Assembly: GCF_004102025.1 (NCBI RefSeq)
Contig: NZ_CP025228.1
Location: forward strand, 1,984,001-2,048,000
Direction of reading: 5' to 3'
DNA length: 64,000 bases
DNA from: Actinomyces qiguomingii
GTDB taxonomy: Bacteria > Actinomycetota > Actinomycetes > Actinomycetales > Actinomycetaceae
Shown here: one piece after another, positions 27,788 to 36,958 of the stretch
Layout of the letters: each line of letters opens with the position of its first letter
How positions within the stretch are numbered: the stretch's first letter is position 1
The notes under the pieces: model-generated
Database searches by the model: none
What the model was told of the DNA's origin: nothing
The model's input: only the letters and a program-made list of their open reading frames with translations
Program-made: the position numbers and the translations under genes

Positions 27788-28918
27788 CTACTGTCCCATG
27801 GACTGGTTGGCGTCGTCGCCGTCTTGGCTGGATCGTAGTGTTCCCAGACGCTCGCGCAGACAGATGGCACCGGTCTCCACACGGTGCTTGAGTTCGAGGG
27901 CGCGTACCAGGGTGTCATAAACGCGCGGCCGCACCGGCACATCCCAGGGGCCGGCGATGTCCACCGCGCCCTCAGGGGTGAACTTCGCCTTGAACGAACC
28001 GACGCCGTCCAACTCAGGGGTCCGTTCCGATCCGGCGCCCATCAGGTCCCAGGTGCGTACGCCGCGCTCACGCAGCCAGCAGCCCTCCTTGTAAAGCAGG
28101 GCGTCGGCAGCCCGACCCCGACGACCCTCCGCAGTGGAGGCGGCATAGTAGCGTGCGGCGCTATCCCCCCATACGGTGTCGATGCTCCACGCCAGGGCCT
28201 GACCGCTGCTGCGGCGGGCCACATACAGTCGACAGTGCTCGGGGCCCAGGGTGCGCAGCATGGTCCTGTAGGTCTGCTCCGGGGCCGCGTGGAAACCATC
28301 CCGCTCCCCAGTTTCGGTGAGGATCTCATACAGCTCCCCGAATACCTCCTCGGCACGGTCGGTCTCGTCGTGATAGGTCAGTTCGGTGTTGCGCAGGGCC
28401 TTGCGCACATCGCGCCGCCCACGCGGCTTGAAGGAGGCGAGGAAGGCCTCATCGTCTTCGTGGTCCACGTTCAGAATCACGGTGCGGTCATAGGCCATGG
28501 TCTGCAACAGCTCGCGCAGCTCGGGAGCCGGGTGGCTGAAGTGCAGGCGCAGGAAGACGACACCTGGCTCGTGGAAGCGCACGCCCCGGATGAGCAGTTC
28601 CCGCAGCTCGGCCTCTTCGGCGGCGGTAGGAGCTTCGCCGAGCCACACCGGCGCATGCCTGGCCCACAGGTAGGGGAAGCCGCGCACACTCATGCGTGTC
28701 AGGGCGATCAGGGCTCGCGGACTGCCGCCGGCCTCGTACACCACGCGCCCCCACGGCTCGCGTCCCTCCATCGCGGCGTCGAAGGAGTCCCAGGCCGCCG
28801 TCTGCTCGATCGGCAAAGTGGTATCCGCGTCGGCCGCGATGCTACGGAAGGTCTCCCAGTCAATGCGCCTCATGGAGCCGCGGGATACGAGAGGAGTGGC
28901 GTTCTCGGGCGAGGTCAT
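27788..28918 (-). CDS. Second FemAB/FemX-type peptidoglycan bridge aminoacyltransferase
   Basis: This 376-residue protein is a paralogue of the 19969-21009 gene. It shares PIEQTAAWDSFDAAMEGRE, YLWARHAPVWLGEAPTAAEEAELRELL, FKPRGRRDVRKALRN, ETGERDGFHAAPEQTYRTML, YYAASTAEGRRGRAADALL and FKAKFTPEGAVDIAGPWDVPVRP. It should add one amino acid to the peptidoglycan side chain from aminoacyl-tRNA. Two FemX copies plus two ATP-grasp ligases in 12 kb suggest a bridge of more than one residue. It converges with treY (29 bp between stops). AGGA lies upstream of the ATG. Confidence 0.87.
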   Translation of the reverse strand: MTSPENATPLVSRGSMRRIDWETFRSIAADADTTLPIEQTAAWDSFDAAMEGREPWGRVVYEAGGSPRALIALTRMSVRGFPYLWARHAPVWLGEAPTAAEEAELRELLIRGVRFHEPGVVFLRLHFSHPAPELRELLQTMAYDRTVILNVDHEDDEAFLASFKPRGRRDVRKALRNTELTYHDETDRAEEVFGELYEILTETGERDGFHAAPEQTYRTMLRTLGPEHCRLYVARRSSGQALAWSIDTVWGDSAARYYAASTAEGRRGRAADALLYKEGCWLRERGVRTWDLMGAGSERTPELDGVGSFKAKFTPEGAVDIAGPWDVPVRPRVYDTLVRALELKHRVETGAICLRERLGTLRSSQDGDDANQSMGQ

Positions 28919-29106
28919 GGAGTGCGTTCCTGTCCTGTCTCAGTTGCTGATGTCGTAGCCGCCGCGAGCGGAGCCCGCCTGGCCTATCTCACGATAGACC
29001 AGGAGTAGTAGTCGCGGCGTCCTTGCTCCGGTGAGACGTGTCCGATGCGGGAAAGCGGCCCGGCGTGGCAACACGGCGAACACTCACACGCCGGTAGCCT
29101 GGCACT

Positions 29107-29709
29107 GTGGCTGATATCCCCCGCGCCTCGACCGAAGAGCCGGCCGCATCTGTGACGCCGGAGCGTTTCCGCACCGCCTTGGAATCGCTGCGCGCCACGT
29201 CCCGACCCCGTGGCCTGATCCTAAAGGAAGTGCCCGCACCGGCGCGGTTGGCGCCCTATGCTGCAGCGCTGACCGCACAGACCGTCGAGACGCACGCGGG
29301 CACTCCTGTTTCCTCGGGCCGTTTCGTGGTATTGCACGACCCGGACACCCAACCGGCCTGGGATGGCGACTTCCGACTGGTGGTCATGGTGCGCTCACGC
29401 GTTGATGAGGAGATCGGCGCCGACCCGCTGCTGGGCCGCGCGGCCTGGTCCTGGCTAACCGACGCGCTAGACCACTGCGGTGCGGGGCGACACGCGCTGG
29501 TCGGCACCGTCACGCGGGTGCTCTCCGATACCTTCGGAGGCCTGGAGCTCACCGATGCCTGCGCACACGTGGAAATCCGCTCCTCCTGGAGCCCGACCAC
29601 GCCCGATCTCGGCCCTCACCTCAGGGCCTGGTACGAGCTGATGCACCTAACCGCAGGGCATGAGCCGGAAAGCGCCGTCCCTCTAGCACTGGCTGGTGCG
29701 GCCCGGTGA
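29107..29709 (+). CDS. DUF3000 family protein
   Basis: DUF3000 proteins are small, cytoplasmic, actinobacterial and of unknown function; they usually sit just upstream of an RNase D gene, as here. The 200-residue protein shows the family-like stretches RPRGLILKEVPAPARLAPYAAALTAQ, FVVLHDPDTQPAWDGDFRLVVMVRS, GTVTRVLSDTFGGLEL and VEIRSSWSP. The GTG start at 29107 is used. It overlaps the next gene by 4 bp (GTGA). Confidence 0.85.
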   Translation: MADIPRASTEEPAASVTPERFRTALESLRATSRPRGLILKEVPAPARLAPYAAALTAQTVETHAGTPVSSGRFVVLHDPDTQPAWDGDFRLVVMVRSRVDEEIGADPLLGRAAWSWLTDALDHCGAGRHALVGTVTRVLSDTFGGLELTDACAHVEIRSSWSPTTPDLGPHLRAWYELMHLTAGHEPESAVPLALAGAAR

Positions 29710-30995
29710 ACGGCGCACCGACGCCCCGTCCCGCCGCCGTCCCGGGCACGACCCAGTCCCCGGTGCCCGCACACGAGGTGATCGCCTATCCCCATCCAGC
29801 CGAGGGTCTACCGCCAGTGACCGACACGCCGGCGGCGTTGGCTCGAGCGGCAGCGGCCCTGGAATCGGGTGTCGGACCGATCGCCGTTGACGCAGAACGC
29901 GCCTCCGGATTCCGCTACGGGCAGGACGCCTACCTGGTGCAGTTGCGCCGGGAGGGCGCCGGAACAGTGCTGGTGGACCCTCGGGGGGCGGGCGAGCTGT
30001 CCGCCCTGGCGACCGCCCTGGACGGCCCCGAATGGGTGTTGCATGCCGCCGATCAGGATCTTCCCTGTCTGAAGGCCCTGGGTCTTTGCGCCCGCGAAAT
30101 GTTCGATACCGAACTTGCCGCTCGGCTACTGGGCCGCAAGCACGTTGGGCTCGGCGCCGTGATTGAGCAGACCCTGGGACTGCGCCTGGCCAAGGACCAT
30201 GCCGCCGCGGACTGGTCTACTCGCCCGCTCCCGGAGTCGTGGCTGGTGTATGCGGCGCTGGATGTCGAGCTGCTCCTGCCTCTGCGCGATGCCCTTGACC
30301 AGGAACTGCGCTCGGCCGGCAGAGCCGAGTGGGCGGCCCAGGAATTCGCCTATGTGCTCAACCGCCCCGAACGGCCGTCCCGGCCCGATCCCTGGCGGCG
30401 CATACCCCGGTCCGGCACCGCGCTGCGCTCGCCTCGCTCCGCCGCCGTACTGCGTGAGCTGTGGGCCGCCCGTGAGGAACTCGCCCAGCAGCTGGATGTG
30501 ACACCTTCGAAGGTGTTGCCACATCGCGCCCTGGTCGCCGCGGCGGTTGTGCGCCCTACGTCTCAGCGCCGTCTTGTAGCTTTGCGCGAGTTCTCATCAC
30601 GGGCTGCGCGCCAGCATCAGGAACGGTGGTGGCAGGCGGTGGAACGGGCCCTGGCCCTGCCCGACAACCAGTTGCCCCCTGTACATGCCCCTCTCGCCCC
30701 TGGTGAATTGCCGCAGCCGCGTTCCTGGAGCCGGCATCATCCCGAGTCGGCCGCAGCCCTGGAGCGGGTGCGTGGCACGGTGCGTGAGCGCGCGGAGCAG
30801 TTGAGTATTCCTCACGAGTTGCTGCTGGGCACCGATGCGCAGCGCCACCTGGCCTGGGAGTTCGGCGAGGCCGAGGCGGCCGGCCGGCACGTCGAGTCAT
30901 CGGTGGCAGCGGTGTCGGAGCGCTTGAAGGACTTGGAGGCCCGCCCCTGGCAGGTCGAGCAGATCGCCGCGCCCCTGTCGGCGGCCCTTTCCTGA
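29706..30995 (+). CDS. rnd: Ribonuclease D (DEDD exonuclease with HRDC domain)
   Basis: RNase D trims 3' ends of structured RNAs such as tRNA precursors. The 429-residue protein shows the DEDDy motifs: AVDAERASGF (Asp and Glu), HAADQDLPCL (Asp), and YAALDVELLLPL (Tyr and Asp). The HRDC region follows at about residues 240-310 (ELWAAREELAQQLDVTPSKVLPHRALVAAAV), and the C-terminal part holds a second HRDC-like stretch. The GTG start at 29706 overlaps the DUF3000 stop. Confidence 0.92.
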   Translation: MNGAPTPRPAAVPGTTQSPVPAHEVIAYPHPAEGLPPVTDTPAALARAAAALESGVGPIAVDAERASGFRYGQDAYLVQLRREGAGTVLVDPRGAGELSALATALDGPEWVLHAADQDLPCLKALGLCAREMFDTELAARLLGRKHVGLGAVIEQTLGLRLAKDHAAADWSTRPLPESWLVYAALDVELLLPLRDALDQELRSAGRAEWAAQEFAYVLNRPERPSRPDPWRRIPRSGTALRSPRSAAVLRELWAAREELAQQLDVTPSKVLPHRALVAAAVVRPTSQRRLVALREFSSRAARQHQERWWQAVERALALPDNQLPPVHAPLAPGELPQPRSWSRHHPESAAALERVRGTVRERAEQLSIPHELLLGTDAQRHLAWEFGEAEAAGRHVESSVAAVSERLKDLEARPWQVEQIAAPLSAALS

Positions 30996-31043
30996 TTCCC
31001 ACTGGCGCCTGCATGCGCAGGACATGCATGAGGCCATGAATGC

Positions 31044-31922
31044 TCAGTGCACGGTGAATCCGTGAGCGCGGAAGATCTCCCGGGTGGACTCCACCAGTTC
31101 CGGCTCCGGCGGCCGGGTGTCACGCAACTTGTACTCCAGGTTCAGAGCTTCCCACTTGTCAGTTCCCATCTGATGGAAGGGCAGCACCTCCACACGGGAG
31201 ACCACGGGCCGCCAGCGCTCCACGATACGGGCAACGTTCTCCACGTTCTGGGGATCGTCAGTCAGCCCCGGCACCAGCACGAAACGCACCCAGGTCTCAA
31301 TGCCCTTGGCGGCCAGCCGGTCACCGAATTCGAGCGTCGGCGCGAGTTCGCGGCCGGTGACTTTCTTGTAGGTATCCTCATCGCCGCTTTTGACGTCCAA
31401 CAGGACCAGATCGATATTGTCGAGCATCTCCTCCGGAGCGTGCATCCCGAGGTAACCGGAGGTGTCAATGCAGGTGTGTACACCCATGGCCTTGGCGCCG
31501 GCAAGGATGCGCGCGGCGAAGGCCGGCTGCATGAGCACCTCACCTCCGGACAGGGTGAGGCCTCCCCCGGTAGCCTTGAAAACCTTGCGATAGCGCCTGA
31601 TGCGCCGCAGGATTTCATCCGCCTCCACAGGTTCGCCGTCCCGCATCAGGAAGGTGTCCGGGTTATGGCAGTACAGGCAGCGCAGTGGGCAGCCGTTGAG
31701 GAAGACCGTCATCCGCGTGCCCGGTCCGTCAACCGCGGTGACGAGCTCCCAGGAATGGATGGATCCCAGTGATCCTTCGCGCATACGTGCCAGGCGCTCT
31801 GACCGCTCCAGGTCGGTCAGCTCCTCGAGCCCGCCGATTCCCGCCCCGCGCAGACGAGCGGCCGGGGCCAGAAAGTCCTGGTCCCGGCCGCTGGCCTGCT
31901 CCGGGGTGATGGTCTCAGTCAT
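31044..31922 (-). CDS. pflA: Pyruvate formate-lyase activating enzyme (radical SAM)
   Basis: PflA uses S-adenosylmethionine and a 4Fe-4S cluster to create the glycyl radical on pyruvate formate-lyase. The 292-residue protein has the radical SAM motif CPLRCLYC within VDGPGTRMTVFLNGCPLRCLYCHNPDTF, then GGGLTLSGGEVLMQPAF and DTSGYLG. It has about 46 residues more at the N-terminus than E. coli PflA; the inner MREGSLGSIHSWE matches the usual start, so the true start could be at that ATG. It is the last gene of the pflB-radical subunit-pflA set, 22 bp after the small radical protein. Because PflB here lacks its own radical site, the direct target should be the small protein. Confidence 0.94.
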   Translation of the reverse strand: MTETITPEQASGRDQDFLAPAARLRGAGIGGLEELTDLERSERLARMREGSLGSIHSWELVTAVDGPGTRMTVFLNGCPLRCLYCHNPDTFLMRDGEPVEADEILRRIRRYRKVFKATGGGLTLSGGEVLMQPAFAARILAGAKAMGVHTCIDTSGYLGMHAPEEMLDNIDLVLLDVKSGDEDTYKKVTGRELAPTLEFGDRLAAKGIETWVRFVLVPGLTDDPQNVENVARIVERWRPVVSRVEVLPFHQMGTDKWEALNLEYKLRDTRPPEPELVESTREIFRAHGFTVH

Positions 31923-31944
31923 CTGAGTACCTCACCCGTGCGGT

Positions 31945-32190
31945 TCAGGCGCCGGCGTGGAACGTACGGTTGAGCACGTCGAGCTGCTGTTCACGCGTCA
32001 GCTTGACGAAGTTGACGGCATAGCCGGACACGCGCACCGTCAGGTTCGGGTAGTTCTCCGGGTGCTCCATGGCGTCCTCAAGGGTGGAACGGTCCAGCAC
32101 GTTGATGTTGGCGTGGTACAGGCCCTTAACGCCGCCGTTGTCATTGCGCTGAGCCTTCATGGACTCCAGGCGCTCTTCGTATGTGGCCAT
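31945..32190 (-). CDS. GrcA/YfiD-like glycyl radical protein; supplies the radical domain missing from PflB
   Basis: The 81-residue protein contains the glycyl-radical loop RVSGYAVNF with the predicted radical glycine at G56, preceded by [24 protein letters not shown] and followed by [14 protein letters not shown]. These match the C-terminal end of E. coli PflB and the spare-part protein GrcA (YfiD). The ATG at 32190 has AAGGGG upstream; a longer frame adds 19 non-conserved residues. It lies between pflB (77-bp gap) and pflA (22-bp gap). In E. coli GrcA only rescues damaged PFL; here, with pflB lacking the segment, it is probably the normal radical subunit. Confidence 0.93.
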   Translation of the reverse strand: MATYEERLESMKAQRNDNGGVKGLYHANINVLDRSTLEDAMEHPENYPNLTVRVSGYAVNFVKLTREQQLDVLNRTFHAGA

Positions 32191-32267
32191 GGCAGGCCCC
32201 TTTCTGAGTGAGGTGAGAAATGTGTATTCGGATGGTCTGGCGGCCATCGCCCACTTGGGCGGCGGGC

Positions 32268-34388
32268 TCAGACCTCGGCGCAGTCGTCGGGGACGAATCC
32301 GGCGTCGAGGATGCCCACCAGGTTGGCCACGCGCTCGTCAAGCGTGCGGCCCAGGCCCTGGGGAGTGATGGTGTTGGTCAGGGAGATGCCGTCCAGGGCG
32401 TCGTTGTAGTCGAGCTTGCCGACACTGAGCATCGAGGCGACCATGCCGTGCGTGTCCATACCGTTCTCCGGGTTGGCGCCCGGGGAGAAGGGGGTGCCCT
32501 TCTTGTGCCCTGAGGGGAAGGAGCCCGTGGCCTTGCCGTACACCACATTGGAGGTGATCGTCAGCACCGACTGGGTCGGGATGGCATCGCGGTAGAAGGG
32601 CTGCTCCTTGATCTTGGCCATGATCGTGTGAACCACCGTGGCGGCGATCTCGTCGGCGCGGTCGTCGTCATTGCCGTAGATCGGGAAGTCCCCCTCGGTG
32701 ACGTAGTCGATCACGAGGCCCGTCTCATCACGCACCGGGGTGACCTTGGCGTATTTGATGGCGCTCAGGGAGTCCGCGACGATCGACAGTCCCGCGATTC
32801 CGCAACCCATGGTGCGCACGATCTCTGAATCGTGCAGCGCCATCTCGATGGACTCATACGCGTAGCGGTCGTGGCAGTAGTGGATGATGTTGAGGGCCTC
32901 GACGTAGGTGCCGACCACCCAGTCGAGCATCTTCTCGTACTTGTCCCAGACCTCGTCGAAGTCCAGCGGGCCGTCACCCTCAATGCCCGGCAGTCCGGTA
33001 ACAATCTGCTTCCCGGTCATCTCATCGCGGCCGCCGTTAATGGCGTACAGCAATGCCTTCGCGGAGTTGACGCGGGCACCGAAGAACTGCATCTGCTTGC
33101 CCACCCGCATCGGGGACACACAGCAGGCGATGGCTGCGTCGTCGCCCCAGTGCTCGCGGATCTGCTCGTCGGCCTCATACTGGATGGCGGAGGTGGTGAT
33201 GGAGATTAGGGCACAGAAATCCTTGTACCCTTGGGGCAGTTCCTCATTCCAGAAGATGGTGATGTTCGGCTCGGGGGCGGGACCGAGGTTGCGTAGGGTC
33301 TGCAGCAGTCGGAAGGAGGTCTTGGTGACCAGCGGGCGGCCGTCCTCACCGAAACCGGCGTCGGACCAGGTGGCCCAGTAGGGGTCACCGGAGAAGATCT
33401 GATCGTAGTCGGTGGTGCGCAGGAAGCGGGTGATACGCAGCTTCATGACGATGTTGTCGATCAGTTCCTGGGCGCGGGACTCGTCAATGATGCCGGCCTT
33501 CAGGTCACGTTCGAAGTAAATGTCCAGGAAGGCGGACAGGCGACCGATGCTCATGGCGGCGCCGTCCTGTGACTTCACGGAGGCCAGGTAGGCGAAGTAG
33601 GTCCACTGCACGGCCTCATGGGCGTTCTTAGCGGGGCCGGAGATGTCGAAGCCGTAGGTGGTGGCCATGTTCTTGAGCTTCTTCAGAGCCTTGATCTGCT
33701 CGGAGTGCTCCTCGCGGTATCGGGCCCAATGCTCGGAGAAGGGCTTGCCGGTGACGGCGTCCTTGGCCTTCTGCTTGAGCTCGATCAGGCGGTCGACGCC
33801 GTAAAGGGCCACGCGCCGGTAGTCTCCGATGATCCGCCCGCGCCCGTAGGCGTCCGGCAGGCCGGTGATGATGTGGCTGGAGCGCGCCGCACGGATGCGG
33901 GGGGTGTAAATGTCGAAGACGGCGTCGTTGTGGGTCTTGCGGTAGCGGGTGAAGATCTTCTTGACCTCGGGGTCGACCTCCTTGCCGGCCTCCTTGATCG
34001 CCTGCTCAACCATGCGCCAGCCACCGTTGGGCATCATGGCCCGCTTGAGCGGCGAGTCGGTCTGCAGTCCAACGATGACGTCGTCGTCCTCGCTGATGTA
34101 ACCGGCGGGGAATGCGTCAATATCCGACGGCGTGTGCGTGTCGACGTCCAGGATGCGCACCTTGCGCTCCTCGGACAGGTAGTCCTTCTCCAGGGTGTCC
34201 CACAGGCGCAGGGTCTTGTCGGTGGCGCCGGCGAGGAAGGATGCGTCGCCCGTGTAGGGCGTGTAGTTGCGCTGGATGAAGTCGCGAACGTCGATGTCCT
34301 CGGTCCATGGGCCCGTGGCGAAACCCTCCCACGCCTCACGAGCGGCGGTCTCCTCCGCAGTGGCTGGTGCTGTGACCTCGGTTGTCAT
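32268..34388 (-). CDS. pflB: Pyruvate formate-lyase catalytic subunit lacking its glycyl-radical domain
   Basis: PFL converts pyruvate and CoA to formate and acetyl-CoA under anaerobic conditions. The 706-residue protein aligns by eye along E. coli PflB, with the catalytic pair C422-C423 in [21 protein letters not shown]. It ends [22 protein letters not shown], where E. coli PflB still has about 55 residues including RVSGYAVRF. That segment is encoded by the next gene. The stop codon is clean and the downstream gene has its own ribosome site, so this looks like a real split and not a frameshift. The ATG at 34388 has AGGAGG upstream; the 48-codon longer frame is rejected. Confidence 0.95.
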   Translation of the reverse strand: MTTEVTAPATAEETAAREAWEGFATGPWTEDIDVRDFIQRNYTPYTGDASFLAGATDKTLRLWDTLEKDYLSEERKVRILDVDTHTPSDIDAFPAGYISEDDDVIVGLQTDSPLKRAMMPNGGWRMVEQAIKEAGKEVDPEVKKIFTRYRKTHNDAVFDIYTPRIRAARSSHIITGLPDAYGRGRIIGDYRRVALYGVDRLIELKQKAKDAVTGKPFSEHWARYREEHSEQIKALKKLKNMATTYGFDISGPAKNAHEAVQWTYFAYLASVKSQDGAAMSIGRLSAFLDIYFERDLKAGIIDESRAQELIDNIVMKLRITRFLRTTDYDQIFSGDPYWATWSDAGFGEDGRPLVTKTSFRLLQTLRNLGPAPEPNITIFWNEELPQGYKDFCALISITTSAIQYEADEQIREHWGDDAAIACCVSPMRVGKQMQFFGARVNSAKALLYAINGGRDEMTGKQIVTGLPGIEGDGPLDFDEVWDKYEKMLDWVVGTYVEALNIIHYCHDRYAYESIEMALHDSEIVRTMGCGIAGLSIVADSLSAIKYAKVTPVRDETGLVIDYVTEGDFPIYGNDDDRADEIAATVVHTIMAKIKEQPFYRDAIPTQSVLTITSNVVYGKATGSFPSGHKKGTPFSPGANPENGMDTHGMVASMLSVGKLDYNDALDGISLTNTITPQGLGRTLDERVANLVGILDAGFVPDDCAEV

Positions 34389-34509
34389 CCGTGCCCTCCT
34401 ATTGGCTTGGTGCGCCCTTGTGAGGCGTGGCGGTACATCGTTGCGCCGTTGACCCAAGACTAGGCCAGACGTCCCGCACTGCACCATGCGTGTCCCGAGC
34501 AGCCCGGTG

Positions 34510-34583
34510 GGATCACTCACAGGCACCCTCAAGCTGTCGCCACCCTAGGACATTCGTCCCAAGTGGCAGCCTGGAGTGAGTCC
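34510..34583 (-). other. Nested inverted repeats between dxs and pflB
   Basis: Three nested dyads share one centre. The outer arms (34510-34524 and 34569-34583) pair over 14 bp with two single-base bulges. The middle arms are GCCAC/GTGGC (34539-34543, 34563-34567). The inner arms are GGAC/GTCC (34548-34551, 34556-34559). It lies 78 bp after the dxs stop and 122 bp before pflB. It might be the dxs terminator, an RNA structure, or an oxygen/redox operator; no T-tract follows. Confidence 0.45.
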
Positions 34584-34660
34584 GCCGCCACACCGCTACG
34601 GCCGCCCTCACAGCGGGTGACTCGCGCACCTGAGCGCAACACCGGCATGGGACCGGCGTC

Positions 34661-36715
34661 CTAGGCCGGGTAGGGAGAGTTGACGCTGGCCCCGGCCCGC
34701 CCGTCGCCTGTGAGACGACCCGCCAGGGCGCAGATCCCATCCACATCCATCCCGAACTCGGTCAGCAGTTCACCGCGCTCGGCGGTGGGCAGGAAGCGGC
34801 GCGGAACCCCCAGCCGCGCCACCCGCGGCACCTGCCCGTCGCCCCGGGCCAGCGCCGCATCCTCAACCGCATCGCGAAGTTGGGAGCCGACGCCGCCCTC
34901 GACCAGCCCGTCCTCGACCACAAGCACCCCGGGAGAATTGAGCGCCATATCTACCAGCGCCGGCGGGACGGGAACAGGCCAGCGGGGACAGACCACTCGC
35001 ACGGCCAGCCCGGCGGCGTTCAGGCGCCGCCCCGCCTGGACGGTCACGCCCGCCATAGCACCGACACCGACCAGCAGCGCCTGCGCCGGCCCGTCGGGAA
35101 CGGTCGGCTCCACCAGCACGTCCACCGGCCCGAACAGCCCGTCGGACTCCCCCACGGTACGCACGGCGGGCAAGGGCGCGGGTAGGGAGCCCTTGGGGTA
35201 GCGCACCACTGTGGGGGCGTCGTCGACCCCCATCGCCGCCTTCAAGGCCTCGCGCAGGGTGGCCTCGTCGCGCGGCGCCGCCAGGTGCAGGCCGGGAACG
35301 TGCGCCAGCAGGGCCATATCCCACATGCCGTTGTGGCTGGCTCCATCGGTGCCGGTGATGCCCGCCCGGTCCAGCAGGATCGTCACACCGGCCCGGTGCA
35401 GGCCCACATCCATCAGTACCTGGTCGAAGGCCCGATTGAGAAAGGTGGCGTAAAGCGCAACCACCGGATGCATGCCGGCGAAGGCCATGCCCGCAGCGCT
35501 GGTCAGCGCGTGCTGCTCGGCGATGCCCACGTCGATGACCCGCTGCGGCAGGGCGTCCGCCAGCGGCTGCAGCCCCACCGGCTGCTGCATCGCGGCGGTT
35601 ATACCCACAATCCGCTCATCGGCGCGCGCCAGCTCCACCAGCTCCTGCGCCACGACGGCAGTCCAGCCGAACCGGGAGGGCACCACGGGCAGACCCGTCT
35701 CCGGATGAATGCGGCCTACTGCGTGGAAACGGTCCGCCGCGTCCTCCTCGGCGGGGGTGTAGCCGCGGCCCTTGTCGGTGATCACATGGACAATCACCGG
35801 CTCGGTGTACTCCCGGGCGCGAGTCAGGGCGAACTCCAGGGCGGTCTCATCGTGCCCGTCCACGGGGCCGGTGTACTTGATGCCCAGGTCCTCGAAGAAC
35901 GCCGAAGGCACCAGGATGTCCTTCAGGCCCTGTTTCAGGCCGTGCAGGGCGTCGAAGGCGGCGCGTCCGGGCGCACCCTGGGACAGCAGGGCGTGCTTGA
36001 CGCCGGAAAGTATGCGCTCATAGCCGGGATTGGTTCGCAGCGCGTCCAGGTGGTGTGCCAGGCCGCCAATCGTCGGCGCATAGGAGCGGCCGTTGTCGTT
36101 GACAACGATCACCAAGTGCTTGTCGGCGGAGTCCGCAATATTGTTAAGTGCCTCCCAGGCCATGCCACCGGTCAGGGCACCGTCGCCGATCACGGCGACG
36201 ATGTGCCGCCTTCCGCGCCCCTGCAGCTGATTGGCACGGGCAATACCGTCCGCCCAGGAAAGGGCGGTGGAAGCGTGGGAGTTCTCGACGACGTCGTGAA
36301 TGGATTCCTGCCGGGAGGGGTAGCCCGACACGCCGCCGCGCTCACGCAGCCGACTGAAGTCCTGGCGACCGGTGAGCAACTTGTGGACATAGGCCTGGTG
36401 CCCAGTGTCGAAGACTATTGTGTCGCGCGGGGAATGGAAGGTGCGGTGCAGGGCGAGAGTCAGTTCGACCACCCCAAGGTTAGGCCCGAGGTGTCCGCCG
36501 GTGCGTGCCACCGTGGCCACCAAATACCGGCGGATTTCGGCCGCCAGCATCTCGATCTGCTCACTGGTCAGGCGACGCAGGTCGGCCGGACGGCCGATGC
36601 GGGACAACAGCGGGGTGGAGGGCAGTGGTCCGCCTGCGCGAGCGCCGGCCGGCGCCGCCGCGTCCCCCAGCGGTTGTGCGCCACCCGCGCCGAGCATGGC
36701 AGTGTCTTCGCTCAT
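34661..36715 (-). CDS. dxs: 1-deoxy-D-xylulose-5-phosphate synthase
   Basis: Dxs condenses pyruvate and glyceraldehyde 3-phosphate, the first step of the MEP isoprenoid pathway. The 684-residue protein is slightly longer than usual because of an Ala/Gly-rich N-terminus (about 35 residues). It has LLSRIGRPADLRRLTSEQIEMLAAEIR, GHLGPNLGVVELTLALH, the TPP motif GDGALTGGMAWEALNN, and FFEDLGIKYTGPVDGHD. The transketolase half contains DVGIAEQHALTSAAGMAFAG. ATG 36715 is chosen over a 64-codon longer frame with non-conserved residues. It is transcribed toward pflB but separated by 272 bp. Confidence 0.97.
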   Translation of the reverse strand: MSEDTAMLGAGGAQPLGDAAAPAGARAGGPLPSTPLLSRIGRPADLRRLTSEQIEMLAAEIRRYLVATVARTGGHLGPNLGVVELTLALHRTFHSPRDTIVFDTGHQAYVHKLLTGRQDFSRLRERGGVSGYPSRQESIHDVVENSHASTALSWADGIARANQLQGRGRRHIVAVIGDGALTGGMAWEALNNIADSADKHLVIVVNDNGRSYAPTIGGLAHHLDALRTNPGYERILSGVKHALLSQGAPGRAAFDALHGLKQGLKDILVPSAFFEDLGIKYTGPVDGHDETALEFALTRAREYTEPVIVHVITDKGRGYTPAEEDAADRFHAVGRIHPETGLPVVPSRFGWTAVVAQELVELARADERIVGITAAMQQPVGLQPLADALPQRVIDVGIAEQHALTSAAGMAFAGMHPVVALYATFLNRAFDQVLMDVGLHRAGVTILLDRAGITGTDGASHNGMWDMALLAHVPGLHLAAPRDEATLREALKAAMGVDDAPTVVRYPKGSLPAPLPAVRTVGESDGLFGPVDVLVEPTVPDGPAQALLVGVGAMAGVTVQAGRRLNAAGLAVRVVCPRWPVPVPPALVDMALNSPGVLVVEDGLVEGGVGSQLRDAVEDAALARGDGQVPRVARLGVPRRFLPTAERGELLTEFGMDVDGICALAGRLTGDGRAGASVNSPYPA

Positions 36716-36958
36716 CGGCGCAGTTCCTCTCCTCGATTTATGGCCCGGATACCGGCCCGGTTCCCACCGAGCGCACGTAGGCGCCCGCCACGGATCCTCA
36801 GCATAGGCGCACCGGCCCGGCCCACGCCGCCACGACCCGCGAACTGTGGGTGCGGACAAGCGGGCCCGCAGGCATTGTGAACACGTAGGGTTGGCCCCAG
36901 ACCACACGGACCGCCCGCACGACGGACCGCAGTGATCGCACCGCCTTGAGGAGGAACG

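Noticed and set aside
35285..36880. 531-codon plus-strand frame opposite dxs
   Set aside because: Same reason: it is a shadow of the real dxs gene on the other strand.
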